64,000 bases of DNA from Actinostola sp. cb2023 (GCA_033675265.1 JAUJYZ010000324.1:351007-415006), one strand, 5' to 3'. Shown: positions 33,890 through 46,939, numbered from the stretch's first letter. Made by a program: numbers and translations. The notes: generated by a model from the sequence alone, not told the origin.

Positions 33890-34469
33890 GTCTATAACAC
33901 TGTGAAAAAGAGTACAGTCGAACCTCTGCAACAGCCATCTCAGGACAAACTTTTGTGGCCATTGTGTAGAGGTGGCCATTGTGAGGAGGTTTCAAAAACA
34001 AGTAACAAGTAAACGTGTGTGCAGGCTGGTGGCCCAGGAAAAAATACCCTGGCCGTTACAGAGAGGTGGCCATGGTGGGGAGGTGACCGTTGATAGAGTG
34101 GTTCAATTGTACTTAACTTTACTGACGATTCGAGCCTTCTAAAGCCCTTCGTCAGAGTAAGGCAGTTTGACATTTTTGTAATCATTGTGAATTCATGAAA
34201 AGGACAAAGTTCCATCCATAATCATGTAACTTACATCCATATAAATCATGTATACATGTAATAATAATAATAATAATAACAGAGTATTTATATAGCGCAT
34301 CCTGGAACCTCGATGCGCTTTACAATAAGAAAAAGAACTAAAAAAAACTAGTGGATTATAAAAAAATAAATAATAATAATAAAATAATGTAACTTACAAA
34401 CACTGTAGGTTGTGAATTGTTAGGCGATCCCTCTTATAATACAAAGTGTCGCTTGACGTCCATTGTTTT
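33890..34469. other. Unique spacer at the palindrome centre
   Basis: This 580-bp stretch is the only part of the centre without a mirror partner. It holds a 195-bp MITE (33,915-34,109), a short hairpin in the segment ending in tttactgacg, an (ATA)n run near 34,259-34,279, and a fragment resembling the dispersed tatatagcgc...gcgctttaca repeats common in aquatic animal genomes (about 34,285-34,325). No coding exon is convincing. Confidence 0.85.
33915..34109. mobile_element. Mariner/pogo-like MITE in the palindrome spacer
   Basis: 195 bp starting CAGTCGAACCTCT and ending AGAGTGGTTCAATTG, flanked by TA. The host sequence on both sides (ACTGTGAAAAAGAGTA / TACTTAACTTTACTGACG) appears uninterrupted at 276-311, which is thus an empty paralogous site with one TA. 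Confidence 0.75.
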
Positions 34470-34567
34470 TTCCTTACGCCTTGAAACTGTCTGATAATTT
34501 ACTATGCATGCATGATTGTACTCAAAACTCCAACTTATCAACCATTGTCAGTGACGCAGATATGTCA

Positions 34568-34838
34568 TCTACATACAGTCATTCTCAAAAAGGTTGTCCA
34601 GATGAAAAGACTACAATACTACAATAAATTCACGTGATTCATTATGTATTCAATTTCTCGCATGGAATTTCAATTTGAGATGCAAAAGTGTACAGCATTG
34701 TGATAACTGAATGTAATGGCGCTGGTATCAACTCGCAGTACGTTCCGCGCGCAGAAATTGAATACATAATGAATCACGCGACTTTATTGTAGTATTGTAG
34801 TCTTTTCATCTGGACAACCTTTATGAGAATGACTGTAT
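34568..34838. mobile_element. About 270-bp foldback element next to the palindrome centre, right
   Basis: Mirror of 33519-33787. Because the element is itself a hairpin, the four half-copies at the centre can pair in several ways. Confidence 0.75.
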
Positions 34839-34875
34839 GAGTAAATATCAATGATGATGACAATGTTTATCATAG

Positions 34876-35170
34876 ACAAAGTCTGAGCCACCAAAACTGG
34901 TACAGGAAATTAAAGCACAGATTAGGAGAGCCAAATGACGATGTAAGTACACTCTACTTCTTGTTCGTATCCATGTTTGGTTTACACGCTGTGTTGTTCC
35001 TACATCTATTTTCCATGTTTGGTTTACACGCTGTGTTCCTACATCTATTTTCCATGTTTTGGTTTTACACGCTGTGTTGTTCTTTGGTTTGTCATGAGAA
35101 ATAAGTGGAACTCTTACAGTAATGTGTTTTTTCCTGTTTTACAGGATTCATTGTGAACAAGATGCTCTAT
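34876..35170 (+). pseudogene. Candidate last exons of the same unknown gene, right copy
   Basis: Mirror of the left candidate. The exon at 34876-34942 is 67 nt rather than 66 because of an extra A (AAAA versus AAA) after CCACC, which would shift the frame at the exon start. The following intron holds a roughly 75-bp tandem expansion not present on the left. Confidence 0.2.
34962..35080. repeat. Short tandem expansion found only in the right arm
   Basis: The segment TCCATGTTTGGTTTACACGC through TGTTCCTACATCTATTT is present about three times here and once on the left (33,345-33,400). This accounts for the 75-bp change in mirror sum (68,359 to 68,434). Confidence 0.85.
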
Positions 35171-35409
35171 AAGTGGGCTTCAGCAATGAGTTTCCTCAGA
35201 GGCACAGAGAGCATGTACGCCTTGGTACTCAGTTAGCGCTTTGTGGCCATATGAAAAAGAAACCCATTTTTCAACTTGGCGAGCCACAGGAGCCTGCCAA
35301 GTAAAATAGATGAGAGGTACAAATGTACAGTACATTGAAACCCTGATTACAGAAATGTACTGACACAAGGATAATCATAGCGGACAGGCTCTGATATCTT
35401 CTTCATTGT

Positions 35410-35912
35410 TCTATGGTTACAAGGCTACTATGGTTACAAGGCTATTATGGTTACAAGGCTACTATGGTTACAAGGCTATTATGGTTACAAGGCTACTATG
35501 GTTACAAGGCTACTATGGTTACAAGGCTACTATGGTTACAAGGCTACTATGGTTACAAGGCTATTATGGTTACAAGGCTACTATGGTTACAAGGCTACTA
35601 TGGTTACAAGGCTACTATGGTTACAAGGCTACTATGGTTACAAGGCTATTATGGTTACAAGGCTATTATGGTCATCGAGTATTGCCACCCTCGTCGTTGC
35701 TAGGGTTATGACTATTGTCATGGTTACCACTATTGTCATGGTTGCCACTATTGTCATGGTTACCACTATTACCATGGTTGCCACTATTGTCATGGTTACC
35801 ACTATTGTCGTGGTTACCACTATTGTCGTGGTTGCAACTATTGTCGTGGTTACCACTATTGTCATGGTTGCCACTATTGTCATGGTTACCACTATTGTCA
35901 TGGTTACAATGA
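35410..35912. repeat. Two adjoining short tandem repeats (17 bp and 18 bp), right
   Basis: Mirror of 32522-33022. Confidence 0.93.
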
Positions 35913-36266
35913 GACAACAACAGATTGATTAAACATTTATTATGAAACAAGAACCCAGTTATCGTTACCATGGAAATGACATCTCAAAGTTTTCCGACCA
36001 TATAAGGATGAACTTGTCAAATACTTAAGGGGGCACAGCACATTCTACAGAGTATTGATATTTGACACTTAAATATTGTTCGACGCTAAATCAGTTGACC
36101 CTAGTTGGTGGTAACCATGGTAACATAGATCACTTTAAATTGTTCAAATAATAAATTATTCATAGACGACATAATTATTCACATAATTAACACGACACAT
36201 GTAAAGGTACAAATACGCAGCACCACATTGCTGGTACATGATTGCAGCGTGCGTCGTCCACCTGTG

Positions 36267-37207
36267 CAATTGAAGGGCTCCCTGCATGAATGGAGTAAGC
36301 GACTCAAGATCATAATCCAAATTCTCCTTTGCAATTCAAAGATTGTAGAGGAGAATTTAGTCTTTGATCAGTGAGTAGTATGAAGTGAAAGGGTCTGCAA
36401 GAACGGTGAAAGTGACTTGTGATCAGAATCCAAATTCTCCTTTGGAATTCATAGATTGTAGAGGAGAATTTAGATTTTGATCAGAGATCACTTTAATACA
36501 TTGTTCTTGCAGGGAGCCTTTCAATAAATTATTTTTGTGACCAAGCTAATTGAAGTACAATGCGATCCTACTTCTGTAACATTTTGCACGATGAGGGTTT
36601 ATCATGTAATTTCAAAATTCATAGGACAACAAAATGATTATCATAACTGGAAAGAGCTCGTTCAAATAAGTAAAAATGTGAAGTTTGGAAAAGATCGCTT
36701 CACAAATTGCAAAGATATGAATTTTCAAAAAAAAATTGCTAATTTCAACGAGCTCTTCCAGCTATGATAATCATTTTTTGTCCTATGAGTTTTGAAATTA
36801 CGTGATAAACCCTCATTGCAGAGGTGGAAAACATTCTGAAATCACACAATAAATTGTCTGCTGTCAATATTATGGACTCTATAGGTAAGCATACTCTGAC
36901 ATACACCATTGTTAAGTAAAGTACCAACCATAAATCTGCTGGCTAATATAACAAAGCAAGGTGACAACCCATTGTAAAAATAGTTGGCAAATTAGAATCA
37001 TAATGTTGATGTTCGTAAACATTACACTCGCCTATTGATAACAGTTCAGATGTGCATGACACATGCTGAAATCATATGCCAGCAATATTGCCGACTCTAT
37101 TAATAAATCAAAATCTAAATTCTCCTCACGATTCTTTGAATTTCAAAGGAGAATTTGGGTTTTGATCACAAGTCACTTACTCTGTTCTTGCAGGGACCCC
37201 TTCGTGT
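36267..37207. repeat. Cluster of related foldback units, right
   Basis: Mirror of 31225-32165. Confidence 0.6.
36587..36814. mobile_element. Foldback element downstream of myotrophin, right
   Basis: Mirror of 31618-31845, with a shorter A/T run at the centre (about 36,727). Confidence 0.6.
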
Positions 37208-37337
37208 GCAAAGATAACATTACAAAATGTGTTCAGGGAAGGGTGGGTAAGGAATGATAGAACAATGACTTCACAATCTAGTATATATATAAATCATACA
37301 TTGTACATTCAGTATTGTGAAATAATTAGCCTTGTGC

Positions 37338-37343
37338 TTTATT
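37338..37343 (-). promoter_or_regulatory. Poly(A) signal AATAAA of right myotrophin gene
   Basis: Mirror of the left signal, about 370 bp downstream of the right stop codon. Confidence 0.5.
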
Positions 37344-37710
37344 AGATACATTACAGTACAATAAGAAAGAATATTCACTCAGAGTAAGGTCAATACCTAC
37401 AGTTATATAACTACAGGCTCATCAAAATATCTCATGACTTGTAACGGCCATTGTACAATGTACCGTAATAGTCCAACTGAGTCGTTTTCGAATGAGTGGG
37501 ATTACAAGTAGTTACGGTATGGTTTGTGCCGTCACCATGCCGTGATTGGTTGAATAGATGTTTTGGCCGTAACTCTGTGCCACAGGTTTCCCACTCATAC
37601 GAGAACGACTCTATTGGTAACACTATCATTGGTAACTTTTGCTTCTTTAGTGCTACAAAAACTGTCTTGTTAAACCATTTTCTAATTATTGATTTGGTCA
37701 ATGCATCTAT

Positions 37711-40700
37711 CTATTCCTGGAATAGAACAAATACATATATATTAGAACATGGCAAAGCGTAAAATATATATTATGTAATGTCTTAGGTGTCTGTCTTAGA
37801 GAGAGAATTTATAGTAAAACAGTGCAGCAGGGACCAGACAAAGGTGTCTGTCTTAGAGAGAGAATTTATAATAAAACAGTGCAGCAGGGACCAGACAAAG
37901 GTGTCTGTCTTAGAAAGAATTTATAATAAAACAGTGCAGCAGGGAACAGACAAAGGTGTCTGTCTTAGAGAGAGAATTTATAATAAACAGTACAGCAGGG
38001 ACCAGACAAAGGTGTCTGTCTTAAGGGCCATTTACACGGGTGATTTAATTGGCGATTTTGTCGGCAACTTTATCGCCACGAAGTTGCACAAAATTTCGAG
38101 CATGTTCGAAATTGCAGCGATTTGGCTGCAACTTTATCGCCGCTAGTTTACATGGGCTATTTGTGGTTGCAATAACTTTGCGGCGATAAAATCGCCGACA
38201 AAATCGTCCGTGTAAACGGCCCTTTAGAGAGGTGTCTGTCTTAGAGAAGTGTCTTTTAGAAAGTGCAGCAGGGACAAGAGGTTCACTTCTCTAAGAAATA
38301 CACTTTTGTCTTGTCTCTGCTGCAAAACATTATGTACATACACCAGGGACCAGATATACTGTAAGTCTGCATTAGCTATGCAACATAAAGTACCTTTGCT
38401 CCAAATTGCTTCAGCAATTGTCTAGCTTCATCACTCTCTGCTGCTGCGTAATAAGAACTTCCATCAGGTGCCGTGTCGTTGGGATTGGCGCCCTGGAAGC
38501 AAACATGTTAAAGTGGCTACTTAGACGAAAATCGATAGAAGTTTAATTTAGCTGAAACTTCACTGAAATAATCTCAAAGAGCCATACAATTACTGGTTAA
38601 TTAATGTGTCAGTGAGGTCATCTACTCAACCCTAACAATCAACACAGCTTCACTCCATACATTTCTTTGTATTTAGTTTCTTGAATTATTTTATTTCTAT
38701 GAAGCTAAAAGTTTGGGTGAAGGAGTTTTCTTACATTATTTGTGCTTAGGATTGATTGTCTGACCAGTTTTGTTCAATGCAGAGCTGTTATCTGAACAAA
38801 ACATTGAGATATTTTGACTCACAAAATACAAAGAAATGTATGGAGCTGAATGTTGGGTTGAGTAGATGACGTCACTGACTCGTCTAAAGATTCATGAAAA
38901 TATAGTACTTCCCTCTGGAATATCGAAAAAAGATTTTCACTAGTTATTATTAAACCCTTGAAGAATTATTCAATGAAGTTTCAGCTAAATTAAACTTCGA
39001 TCGATTTTCGTCTAAGTAGCACTTTAAAGTTCTAATAGTCTGTGATTCTGCTAAGTGAAACATCAGTAATGTTAAGTACCCTCCGCACCCTCCCCTCCCA
39101 TAGACTTTTAGAAGATATCTCAGTGAACAACCACAAAGGACTCTGTAAAAGCTTGAAAACATGTAATCAATGTAGTTTAAACTCAGCTGTAATGTTTCAT
39201 TTATCAACTGAGTAGGTAAAAAAGAAGCAACTGTCTGCTTTCTATTTCACTGCACTTGGACCTTTGTTGGAGTAAAGGGCCGTTTACATGGGCAATTTTG
39301 TTGGCGATTTTATCGCTGCGAAGCTGCACAAAATTTCGAGCATGTTCAAAATTTATCGCCGTTAAATCACCAGCGATAGTTTACACGGGCGATTTGTGGT
39401 TGCGATAAAATTGCCGATACTGAATCTCCGATAAATTCGCCCGTGTACAGGGCCAAAACGTCAGTAGTTATGTACTCTTTTTCACATTATACTAAGATAA
39501 ATGTAGAACTTTTCTAACCTTTTCTAAAAGAAACTTTGCACTTGCGATATGTCCCTCCCATATCGTAGACAGAAGAGCAGTAATTCCATGGGAATCTTTA
39601 GCCTATTGGAAACATATGAATGAATAAACAAATGAATAAATAAATAAACGTTTGCTGAGTTAGGTTTTTTTTCTGAACCAATCAAAAAGCGTGCAGATGC
39701 ATCTCATCCAATCAAACTCTTTCAATACGGCATGGTACCGTGACACTCAAATGGCTTGCTTTCTGAACCAATCAAAAAGCGTGCAGATGCATCTCATCCA
39801 ATCAAACTCTTTCAATACGGCATGGTACCGTGACACTCAAATGGCTTCCTTTCTGAACCAATCAAAAAGCGTGCAGATGCATCTCATCCAATCAAACTCT
39901 TTCAATACGGCATGGTACCGTGACACTCAAATGGCTTGCTTTCTGAACCAATCAAAAAGCGTGCAGATGCATCTCGTCCAATCAAACTCTTTCAATACGG
40001 CATGGTACCGTGACACTCAAATGGCTTGCTTTCTGAACCAATCAAAAAGTGTGCAGATGCATCTCATCCAATCAAACTCTTTCAATACGGCACGGTACCG
40101 TGACACTCAAATGGCTTCCTTTCTGAACCAATCAAAAAGCATGGAGATGCATATCATCCAATCAAACTCATTCAATACGACACGGTACCGTGACACTCAA
40201 ATGGTTTCCGTTTCTGAACCAATCAAAAAGTGTGCAGATGCATCTCATCCAATCAAACTCTTTCAATACGACACGGTACCGTGACACTCAAATAATTTCC
40301 GTTTCTGAACCAATCAAAAAGTGTGCAGATGCATCTCATCCAATCAAACTCTTTCAATATGGCATGGTACCGTGACACTCAAATGGCTTCCTTTCTGAAC
40401 CAATCAAAAAGCGTACAGATGATACGAAAAGGCCTCTATAATAACATACTAAAATGGGTGGGTCTGATAATACCTCGTTATGCAATACAGGGAACCCAAA
40501 TTAACACAGGGAACCCAAATTAACACAGGGAACCCAAATTAACACAGGGAACCCAAATTAACACAGGGAACCCAAATTAACACAGGGAACCCAAATTAAC
40601 ACAGGGAACCCATGACACTTACATTTATGTTGGCACCTTTCTCTAACAAGAGCTGTAGGACTTCAGTTTGGCCACAGTCGGCTGCGACATGAAGTGGTGT

Positions 40701-41983
40701 CCTTTTCTTACCAAGATCTTGGTTAACATTCACACCCTGTAATAAATAAACATCAGAGGTGTCTGTCTTAGAGAGGTGTCTGTCTTAGAGAGGTGTCTGT
40801 CTTAGAGAAAGAATTTATAATAAAACAGTGCAGCAGTTACCAGACAAAGGTGTCTGTCTTAGAGAGATAATTTATAGTAAAACATTGCAGCAGGGAACAG
40901 ACAAAGGTGTCTGTCTTAGAGAGAGAATTTATAATAAAACAGTGCAGCAGGGACCAGACAAAGGTGTCTGTCTTAGAGAGAGAATTTATAATAAAACAGT
41001 GCAGCAGGGACCAGAGAAAGGTGTCTGTCTTAGAGAGAGAATTTATAATGAAACAGTGCAGCAGGGACCAGACAAAGGTGTCTGTCTTTTATAAGTATAA
41101 AATTGTGCAATTTTGAGCCATCCAAACAACACAAAAAAGCTGTGAATAATTTACAAAAGTGATTTATTACAGAATACATGTACTTGGGCGACATTCCAAT
41201 GTTGGATCATCTTGGATCATTGAGTATTGAATATGTAATGATAATAACAACGATTCAACACTTACAGTACAATGTAGCTCTTCAGCCAGATGAATTGATG
41301 ACCAAAAGTCCTTCAATTTGTTAATTCAACTTGTGCAAAAAATACAATTTAAGGTTTTTTTGTTTTGTTTTTTTGTTTAATTATATAAGAAGTAAAAATT
41401 GCACGTTTATTTTTTAATGATCTAGCTTATTTCGTTATAACTAAGCTTATTGTTTTGAAAGTGAAAAGCCATGTAGTTACATTGTATCTTCTTTATCTGT
41501 ATGAACAGATGGCTAACGCTTTCACTCAGGATTTTAGTCCAGATTCTAGACTCTTTAAGCCGGTAATTGCTAAATTAAATCAACGATCAAACAAAGGCAT
41601 TGCAGTTTTGTCTATATTATCTGCTTAGTAGCAATATGTCAGACTTTGGAGTCAAATATCATCGATTCAAGCTGCTGTTACCGATCTCATCTAAACACAC
41701 TCCGATCTGTCCATCCCAGCGCCCAAAGCAAGCCTTATTGTTGCTCAAAAACGAGCCACACAAAGCAAGCTCCATCTCTAACTGTAAAGGCTATTGTTAT
41801 GTGCACTGAAACCTTCATAAATTCGAAAGTAAGAATAGAACCAAACAAAGCGATCTCGTTGGCAGCGATATTATTCGGCATAAAAATTACTCGACAACAA
41901 ATTCAACAAGCTACCTGATCCAACAGCTCCTGTACTTTATCAGTATCGCCATTTTGTGAAGCCCACCGCAGTTGTTCGTCCAT
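37711..41983 (-). CDS. MTPN: Myotrophin (V-1)-like ankyrin-repeat protein, right copy
   Basis: Mirror copy with exons 41983-41915, 40736-40623, 39602-39519, 38492-38394 and 37716-37711. Same 123-residue frame, same splice sites and same phases as the left copy, and no amino-acid difference seen. Mirror sums stay within 68,429-68,432 across the gene, so the introns match closely, including the 90-bp CCAAT array and the MITEs. It follows EndoU head to tail (332-bp gap). In known animals myotrophin is a housekeeping actin regulator, so an exact second copy would be unexpected unless the arms are alleles. Confidence 0.9.
37782..38020. repeat. 57-bp minisatellite, myotrophin intron 4, right
   Basis: Mirror of 30411-30650. 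Confidence 0.88.
38024..38223. mobile_element. PIF/Harbinger-type MITE, right
   Basis: Mirror of the left insertion, exactly 200 bp, flanked by TTA on both sides on this strand. Confidence 0.75.
38510..39029. mobile_element. About 520-bp MITE with nested inverted repeats, myotrophin intron 3, right
   Basis: Mirror of 29403-29922. Confidence 0.65.
39277..39457. mobile_element. Diverged Harbinger-type MITE, myotrophin intron 3, right
   Basis: Mirror of 28975-29155. Confidence 0.6.
39668..40426. repeat. 90-bp CCAAT-box tandem repeat, myotrophin intron 2, right
   Basis: Mirror of 28006-28765. Open frames through it are a by-product of 90 being divisible by 3. Confidence 0.92.
40480..40614. repeat. 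19-bp tandem repeat, myotrophin intron 2, right
   Basis: Mirror of 27820-27952. Confidence 0.95.
40757..41090. repeat. 57-bp minisatellite, myotrophin intron 1, right
   Basis: Mirror of 27342-27674. Confidence 0.9.
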
Positions 41984-42195
41984 GATCGAGGAGATTTTTG
42001 GGGGGTAAAATTGTGGCCTCCAAATTCGGGAACAAGAAGCAACGAAACTGACACTGCCCAGATCGGTCAGCGGTTACACTATATCTAGGACTACGCGGGA
42101 TATAATAACACAGGAAACCCAAGAAATGATTTACTTAATAATAATAATGTGAGAAAAATAGATAAAAAACAGCACAACTATGAGTTGAAACTACG

Positions 42196-42201
42196 TTTAT
42201 T
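42196..42201 (-). promoter_or_regulatory. Poly(A) signal AATAAA of right EndoU gene
   Basis: Mirror of the left signal, 115 bp past the right EndoU stop codon. Confidence 0.55.
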
Positions 42202-42315
42202 AATATCACTTTTTTCCAAGCTTTTACAGCTACCCAGAGACCTTTGCGGTTGGTCGAGATATCTTCTAAAAGTACTATGGGAGGGGAGGGTGCGTGTATC
42301 CAGTCCTCACGATTT

Positions 42316-45300
42316 CTACTGGATTGGAAAGGCTGAGCCTACGTACTTGGTTGCCATGGTGTATGTTTGGATGGTAATCTTCTGCCCGTTGATATAGCAA
42401 CTGCATTTTTGGTCTGGCCTCACTTTGAAGCAGGCCGTGTAGATTGCTATTTCAAATTCGGGACTGGTACCGAGGAAAAAGCCTGTGACTGGCTTTAGGT
42501 TGTTGTGCCATGACATCTGTAGCTTGACAGCGGTAGGCTGGAAAACAAACAAAATGGACGATAACTTTTACCCAGTAATCCTTTGCGAGCCTAAAGTTTC
42601 TACGAAATGTGCGAAATGTAGTGACTTGTGCGCGCAAAGGATTGTGGTAATATCTGCGGTTTTCACGTGACGTCATGGCGGCCATGTTGGTTCCCGATAA
42701 CAAAGCATTCCTCATTAGCTTCTCTTGTTTGTACCACCAACATGGCCGCTGCGTCTTTGTACTTGAATCTGGTTTTCACGTGACGTCATGGCGGCCATGT
42801 TGGTTCCTGGTGACGTCATTAGCTTCTATTGTTTGTACCACCAATCAACATGGCCGCTGCGTCTTTGTACTTTAAATCTGGTTTTCACGTGACGTCATGG
42901 CGGCCATGTTGGTTCCTGGTGACGTCATTAGCTTCTATTGTTTGTACCACCAATCAACATGGCCGCTGCGTCTTTGTACTTTAAATCTGGTTTTCACGTG
43001 ACGTCATGGCGGCCATGTTGGATCCCGATGACGTCATTAACTAACATGACCGCTGCGCCTTTATACTTTAAATCTACAGGGATGGATTGTAAAAATGGAC
43101 TTACTGCAGTTGTTTTCTTCACTTTGTAATACCCGTAATAGTTTACAAGATTGTTGTTCTTCTCCTCTAAGTAAAACTGAAGCCAGTTGTGGAATCCCGA
43201 GACTTGGGTGACGCCATTTTGATTTCTTTTCAATTCGCCAAGAAAAACATGCTCGATCCCCGAAGAATCCCGATAGGCTTTGCGGCGATAGAAGTACAAC
43301 CACATGACTTTTAGCTGGTATTTGAATGAAGACTGGAACGATATCAAAAAATTTGTAAGGTTTTTTATCAATAATAGTTAACAAAAAAATTCCTAGTAAA
43401 AAAAATGTAATAAATAATAAAATAAAAATAAATGAAATGAAATCAGTAAAAAATAAAAACAGTAAAAAAAATCAGTTACTACAATAAAAAGAAGAAAAAG
43501 AAAAAAAGAAAAAAGAAATAAAAGAAAAAAACAGAAAAAAAAGTCGATGGGACTGTGACTTGAACCAGCGATAATTAGCTGCATTTTATGCAAAACACTA
43601 AAAAATCGACCATACACCCAGACTTAAATGCTGAGTCACCGTATGTTACGTATAGGACGAAGATTTCAGCCTCATCCGCGCTATCGGGTAGTACACAATC
43701 AGCGAAGTAGTCAAAGAGGGAGGGAACAGTCGTATCCTAGTCCTAAATGACTGCCCCTTACCACTTCAAGCTATCTGTACTTCCGATTGATTTCGAGTGT
43801 AAATTTAGTAGTCTATCGTGTAACGGTTATTGTTATGGAAATTTCTTGACTAACGTAGTCCTCTGGAAATACGCTGGACCTTGACGCCAGTGACCCGGGG
43901 ATCGACTCTCGGTGAAATGTTTTTTTGTTTTTTTGTTTTTTTTTTTTCTTTCTTTTTTTCTTTTTCATTTAGTTATATTATAATTAAATATAAAATCTTC
44001 CTTGCAAGACTTTTGATAAAATGATACCGTATTTCTCGAACTTTCGAAAAATAATTTCAAGCAGAAAACATACCGAAACCAAACATAGATATTATGACTT
44101 CATTTCACTTATACTTTTTTATTTTGATAATTTATTCTTGATAAGTTTTGAAATTTTACTGAATTGTGTGCGAGCTTGCCGGCTTCTTGTGGTTTCCCCC
44201 GTAGGGGAGAGGGGTGAAAAGCGGCTGTACATAGGCTAAGTTAATTATTACCTATTGTAGGCGACCACCTCCCATAAGCGACCACCTTACCTGACAACAA
44301 GGGTGGTTGCTTACGAGAGGTTCAACTGTATCTAGCTAAGCGGCAAACACTGTAATTATTACCTCTTGTAAGCGACCACCTCTCATAAGCGACCACCTTA
44401 CCTGACAACAAGAGTGGTCGCTTACAAGAGGTTCGACTGTATCTAAGTCAAACACTGTAATTATTACCTCTTGTAAGCGACCACCTCCCATAAGCGACCA
44501 CCTTACCTGACAACAAGGGTGGTTGCTTACGAGAGGTTCAACTGTATCTAGCTAAGCGGCAAACACTGTAATTATTACCTCTTGTAAGCGACCACCTCTC
44601 ATAAGCGACCACCTTACCTGACAACAAGGGTGGTCGCTTACAAGAGGTTCGACTGTATCTAAGTCAAACACTGTAATTATTACCTCTTGTAAGCGACCAC
44701 CTCCCATAAGCGACCACCTTACCTGACAACAAGGGTGGTTGCTTACGAGAGGTTCAACTGTATCTAAGCGGCAAACACTGTAATTATTACCTCTTGTAAG
44801 CGACCACCTCTCATAAGCGACCACCTTACCTGACAACAAGGGTGGTCGCTTACAAGAGGTTCGACTGTATCTAAGTCAAACACTGTAATTATTACCTTTT
44901 GTAAGCGACCACCTCCCATAAGCGACCACCTTACCTGACAACAAGGGTGATCGCTTACGAGAGGTTCGACTGTATCTCAGTCAAACACTGTAATTATTAC
45001 CTCTTGTAAGCGACCACCTCCCATAAGCGACCACCTTACCTGACAACAAGGGTGATCGCTTACGAGAGGTTCGACTGTATCTCAGACAAACACTGTAATT
45101 ATTACCTCTTGTAAGCGACCACCTCCCATAAGCGACCACCTTACCTGACAACAAGGGCGATCGCTTACAAGAGGTTCGACTGTATCTAAGTCAAACACTG
45201 TAATTATTACCTCTTGTAAGCGACCACTTCTTGTAAGCGACCACCTCCCATAAGCGACCACCTTACCTAACAACAAGGGTGGTCGCTTACGAGAGGTTCA

Positions 45301-46161
45301 ACTGTATCTAAGTCAAACACTATAATGATTACCTCTTGTATGCGACCACCTCCCATAAGCGACCACCTTACTATACCAAACAACAAGGGTGGTCGCTTAC
45401 GAGAGGTTCGATTCTACGTATTTACCTCGCTTGCTGGTGCCAGGCCTTTTGCGCTCAGATATTTATGAAGCTCCTTCATCATCTTGGTCGCCATGATTGA
45501 CGTCAGAAACTGATTATTTTCGGATCTCTCAGTTGATGTGAGAACCTCTGTGGAACCAGTATCCCGGTCATAGTTATTAAGCAATGCTGAAAAATAGATA
45601 CAAAAAAAATTGTTTCCGAACAGCAACGAAATCTTTACGAAGTTTATACGAACAGTCGAGCATTTTGAAATTTGTTTCCGAATCGTAACGAAGTCTTTAC
45701 GAAGTTTTTACGACAGTCGAACATTTTGAAATTTGTTTCCGAATCGTAACGAAGTCGTTACGAAGTTTTACGAACAGTCGAGCACTTTGAAATATGTTTC
45801 CAAATAGTAACGAAGTGGTTACGAAATTTATGCGAACAGTCGAGCAATTTACCCACGTGACGTGCTCCTAAACTATAATGGTTGGGTACCCTGTGTCATC
45901 GCCTTAACACAGGAAGCCCAACAACAAGTTTACCTTTAAAAGCTCGCCATGTCGGTCCTGTAAGCTTGGTTTCGTCAACTCTAGTAAAGAGTTTCTGATT
46001 GGCCAGGTCACGCTTGTTGTTGTAAGGAAGTTTGGTTTGAAGGTTGAGTTGGAAGTCCTGGCCGTAACGAAGGCTATTTGTGTCTGCGTTCCATAATTTC
46101 TGGCATATGGTTCCGATATCGTCCGAGCACTCGGAGAACCTGCAACGACAGACAGACAGTC

Positions 46162-46228
<67 letters not shown>

Positions 46229-46939
46229 TAGACAGACAGACAGACAGACATATAGATAGACAGACAGGCAGACAGATAGACAGACAGACAGACAGACACA
46301 TAGACAGACAGATAGATAGACAGACAGACAGAATGAATGAACTTTATTTAAACACGAAATTTCATCAGTTATAAAACTGGTTTACATGAGAGTCGTGGAA
46401 ATATAGTACATAAGTTTAAAATATATACAATACAGATAGACAGACAGACAGACAGTCAGACAGACAGACAGACAGACAGCCAGACAGTCAGACAGTCAGA
46501 CAGACAGACAGTCAGACAACCGAGAGAGACAGACAGTCAGACAGTCAGACAGACCAGACAGTCAGACAGACAGACAACCGAGAGAGACAGACAGACAGTC
46601 AGACAGACAGACCAGACAGACAGACAGACAAATCAGATCAGAGAGAAAAGACTGCAAAGACACACTTAGTTTTTATACATATGTAAAATCTCGTTCCCAG
46701 TCTCCCGCATGACAAAAGAGATTTACAAAACTAGTTTATCAGGTTAGGACGTTCAGTGGTGATTTTATAAGCAAAATTTTCACAAAACAGATGTGTTTTT
46801 TTTTCTCTTTTAAGACATCCATATTCAAAGTCTAACTTAGGAGTTCATTACAGAGTGTTACCATGCAGTAGTCATCCGCTTACCTTAACAATGCTAGACT
46901 AACAAGCGTAATTCTCAGAGCGCAAGAAAATCCTGCCAT
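42316..46939 (-). CDS. EndoU family secreted endoribonuclease, right copy (intact)
   Basis: Exons in transcript order: 46939-46884, 46139-45934, 45586-45426, 43332-43105, 42537-42316; 873 nt, 290 residues plus stop. Signal peptide 1-19, then the EndoU domain to the C-terminus. H169, H189 and K232 are the presumed catalytic triad, and the SPEFE motif (242-246) and the end SAFPIQ are present. Length and exon layout fit a single-domain animal EndoU without the somatomedin-B domain of vertebrate ENDOU. Secreted or endomembrane location is inferred from the signal peptide. The gene lies 332 bp upstream of, and in the same direction as, the myotrophin gene. Confidence 0.9.
42660..43052. repeat. CRE/E-box tandem repeat, EndoU intron 4, right
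   Basis: Mirror of 25377-25765. Confidence 0.85.
43543..43919. repeat. tRNA-related two-ended repeat, copy 3 (mirror of copy 2)
   Basis: Mirror image of the EndoU-intron copy in the right arm, with both tRNA-like ends and homopolymer tails present. Confidence 0.6.
44236..45416. repeat. MITE-derived satellite, EndoU intron 3, right
   Basis: Mirror of 23005-24185 with the same number and order of variants. Confidence 0.9.
45606..45852. repeat. About 61-bp tandem repeat, EndoU intron 2, right
   Basis: Mirror of 22568-22815. Confidence 0.85.
46146..46632. repeat. (ACAG)n microsatellite, EndoU intron 1, right
   Basis: Mirror of 21790-22275. One repeat unit differs (ATAG versus ACAG) near 46,227. 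Confidence 0.95.
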
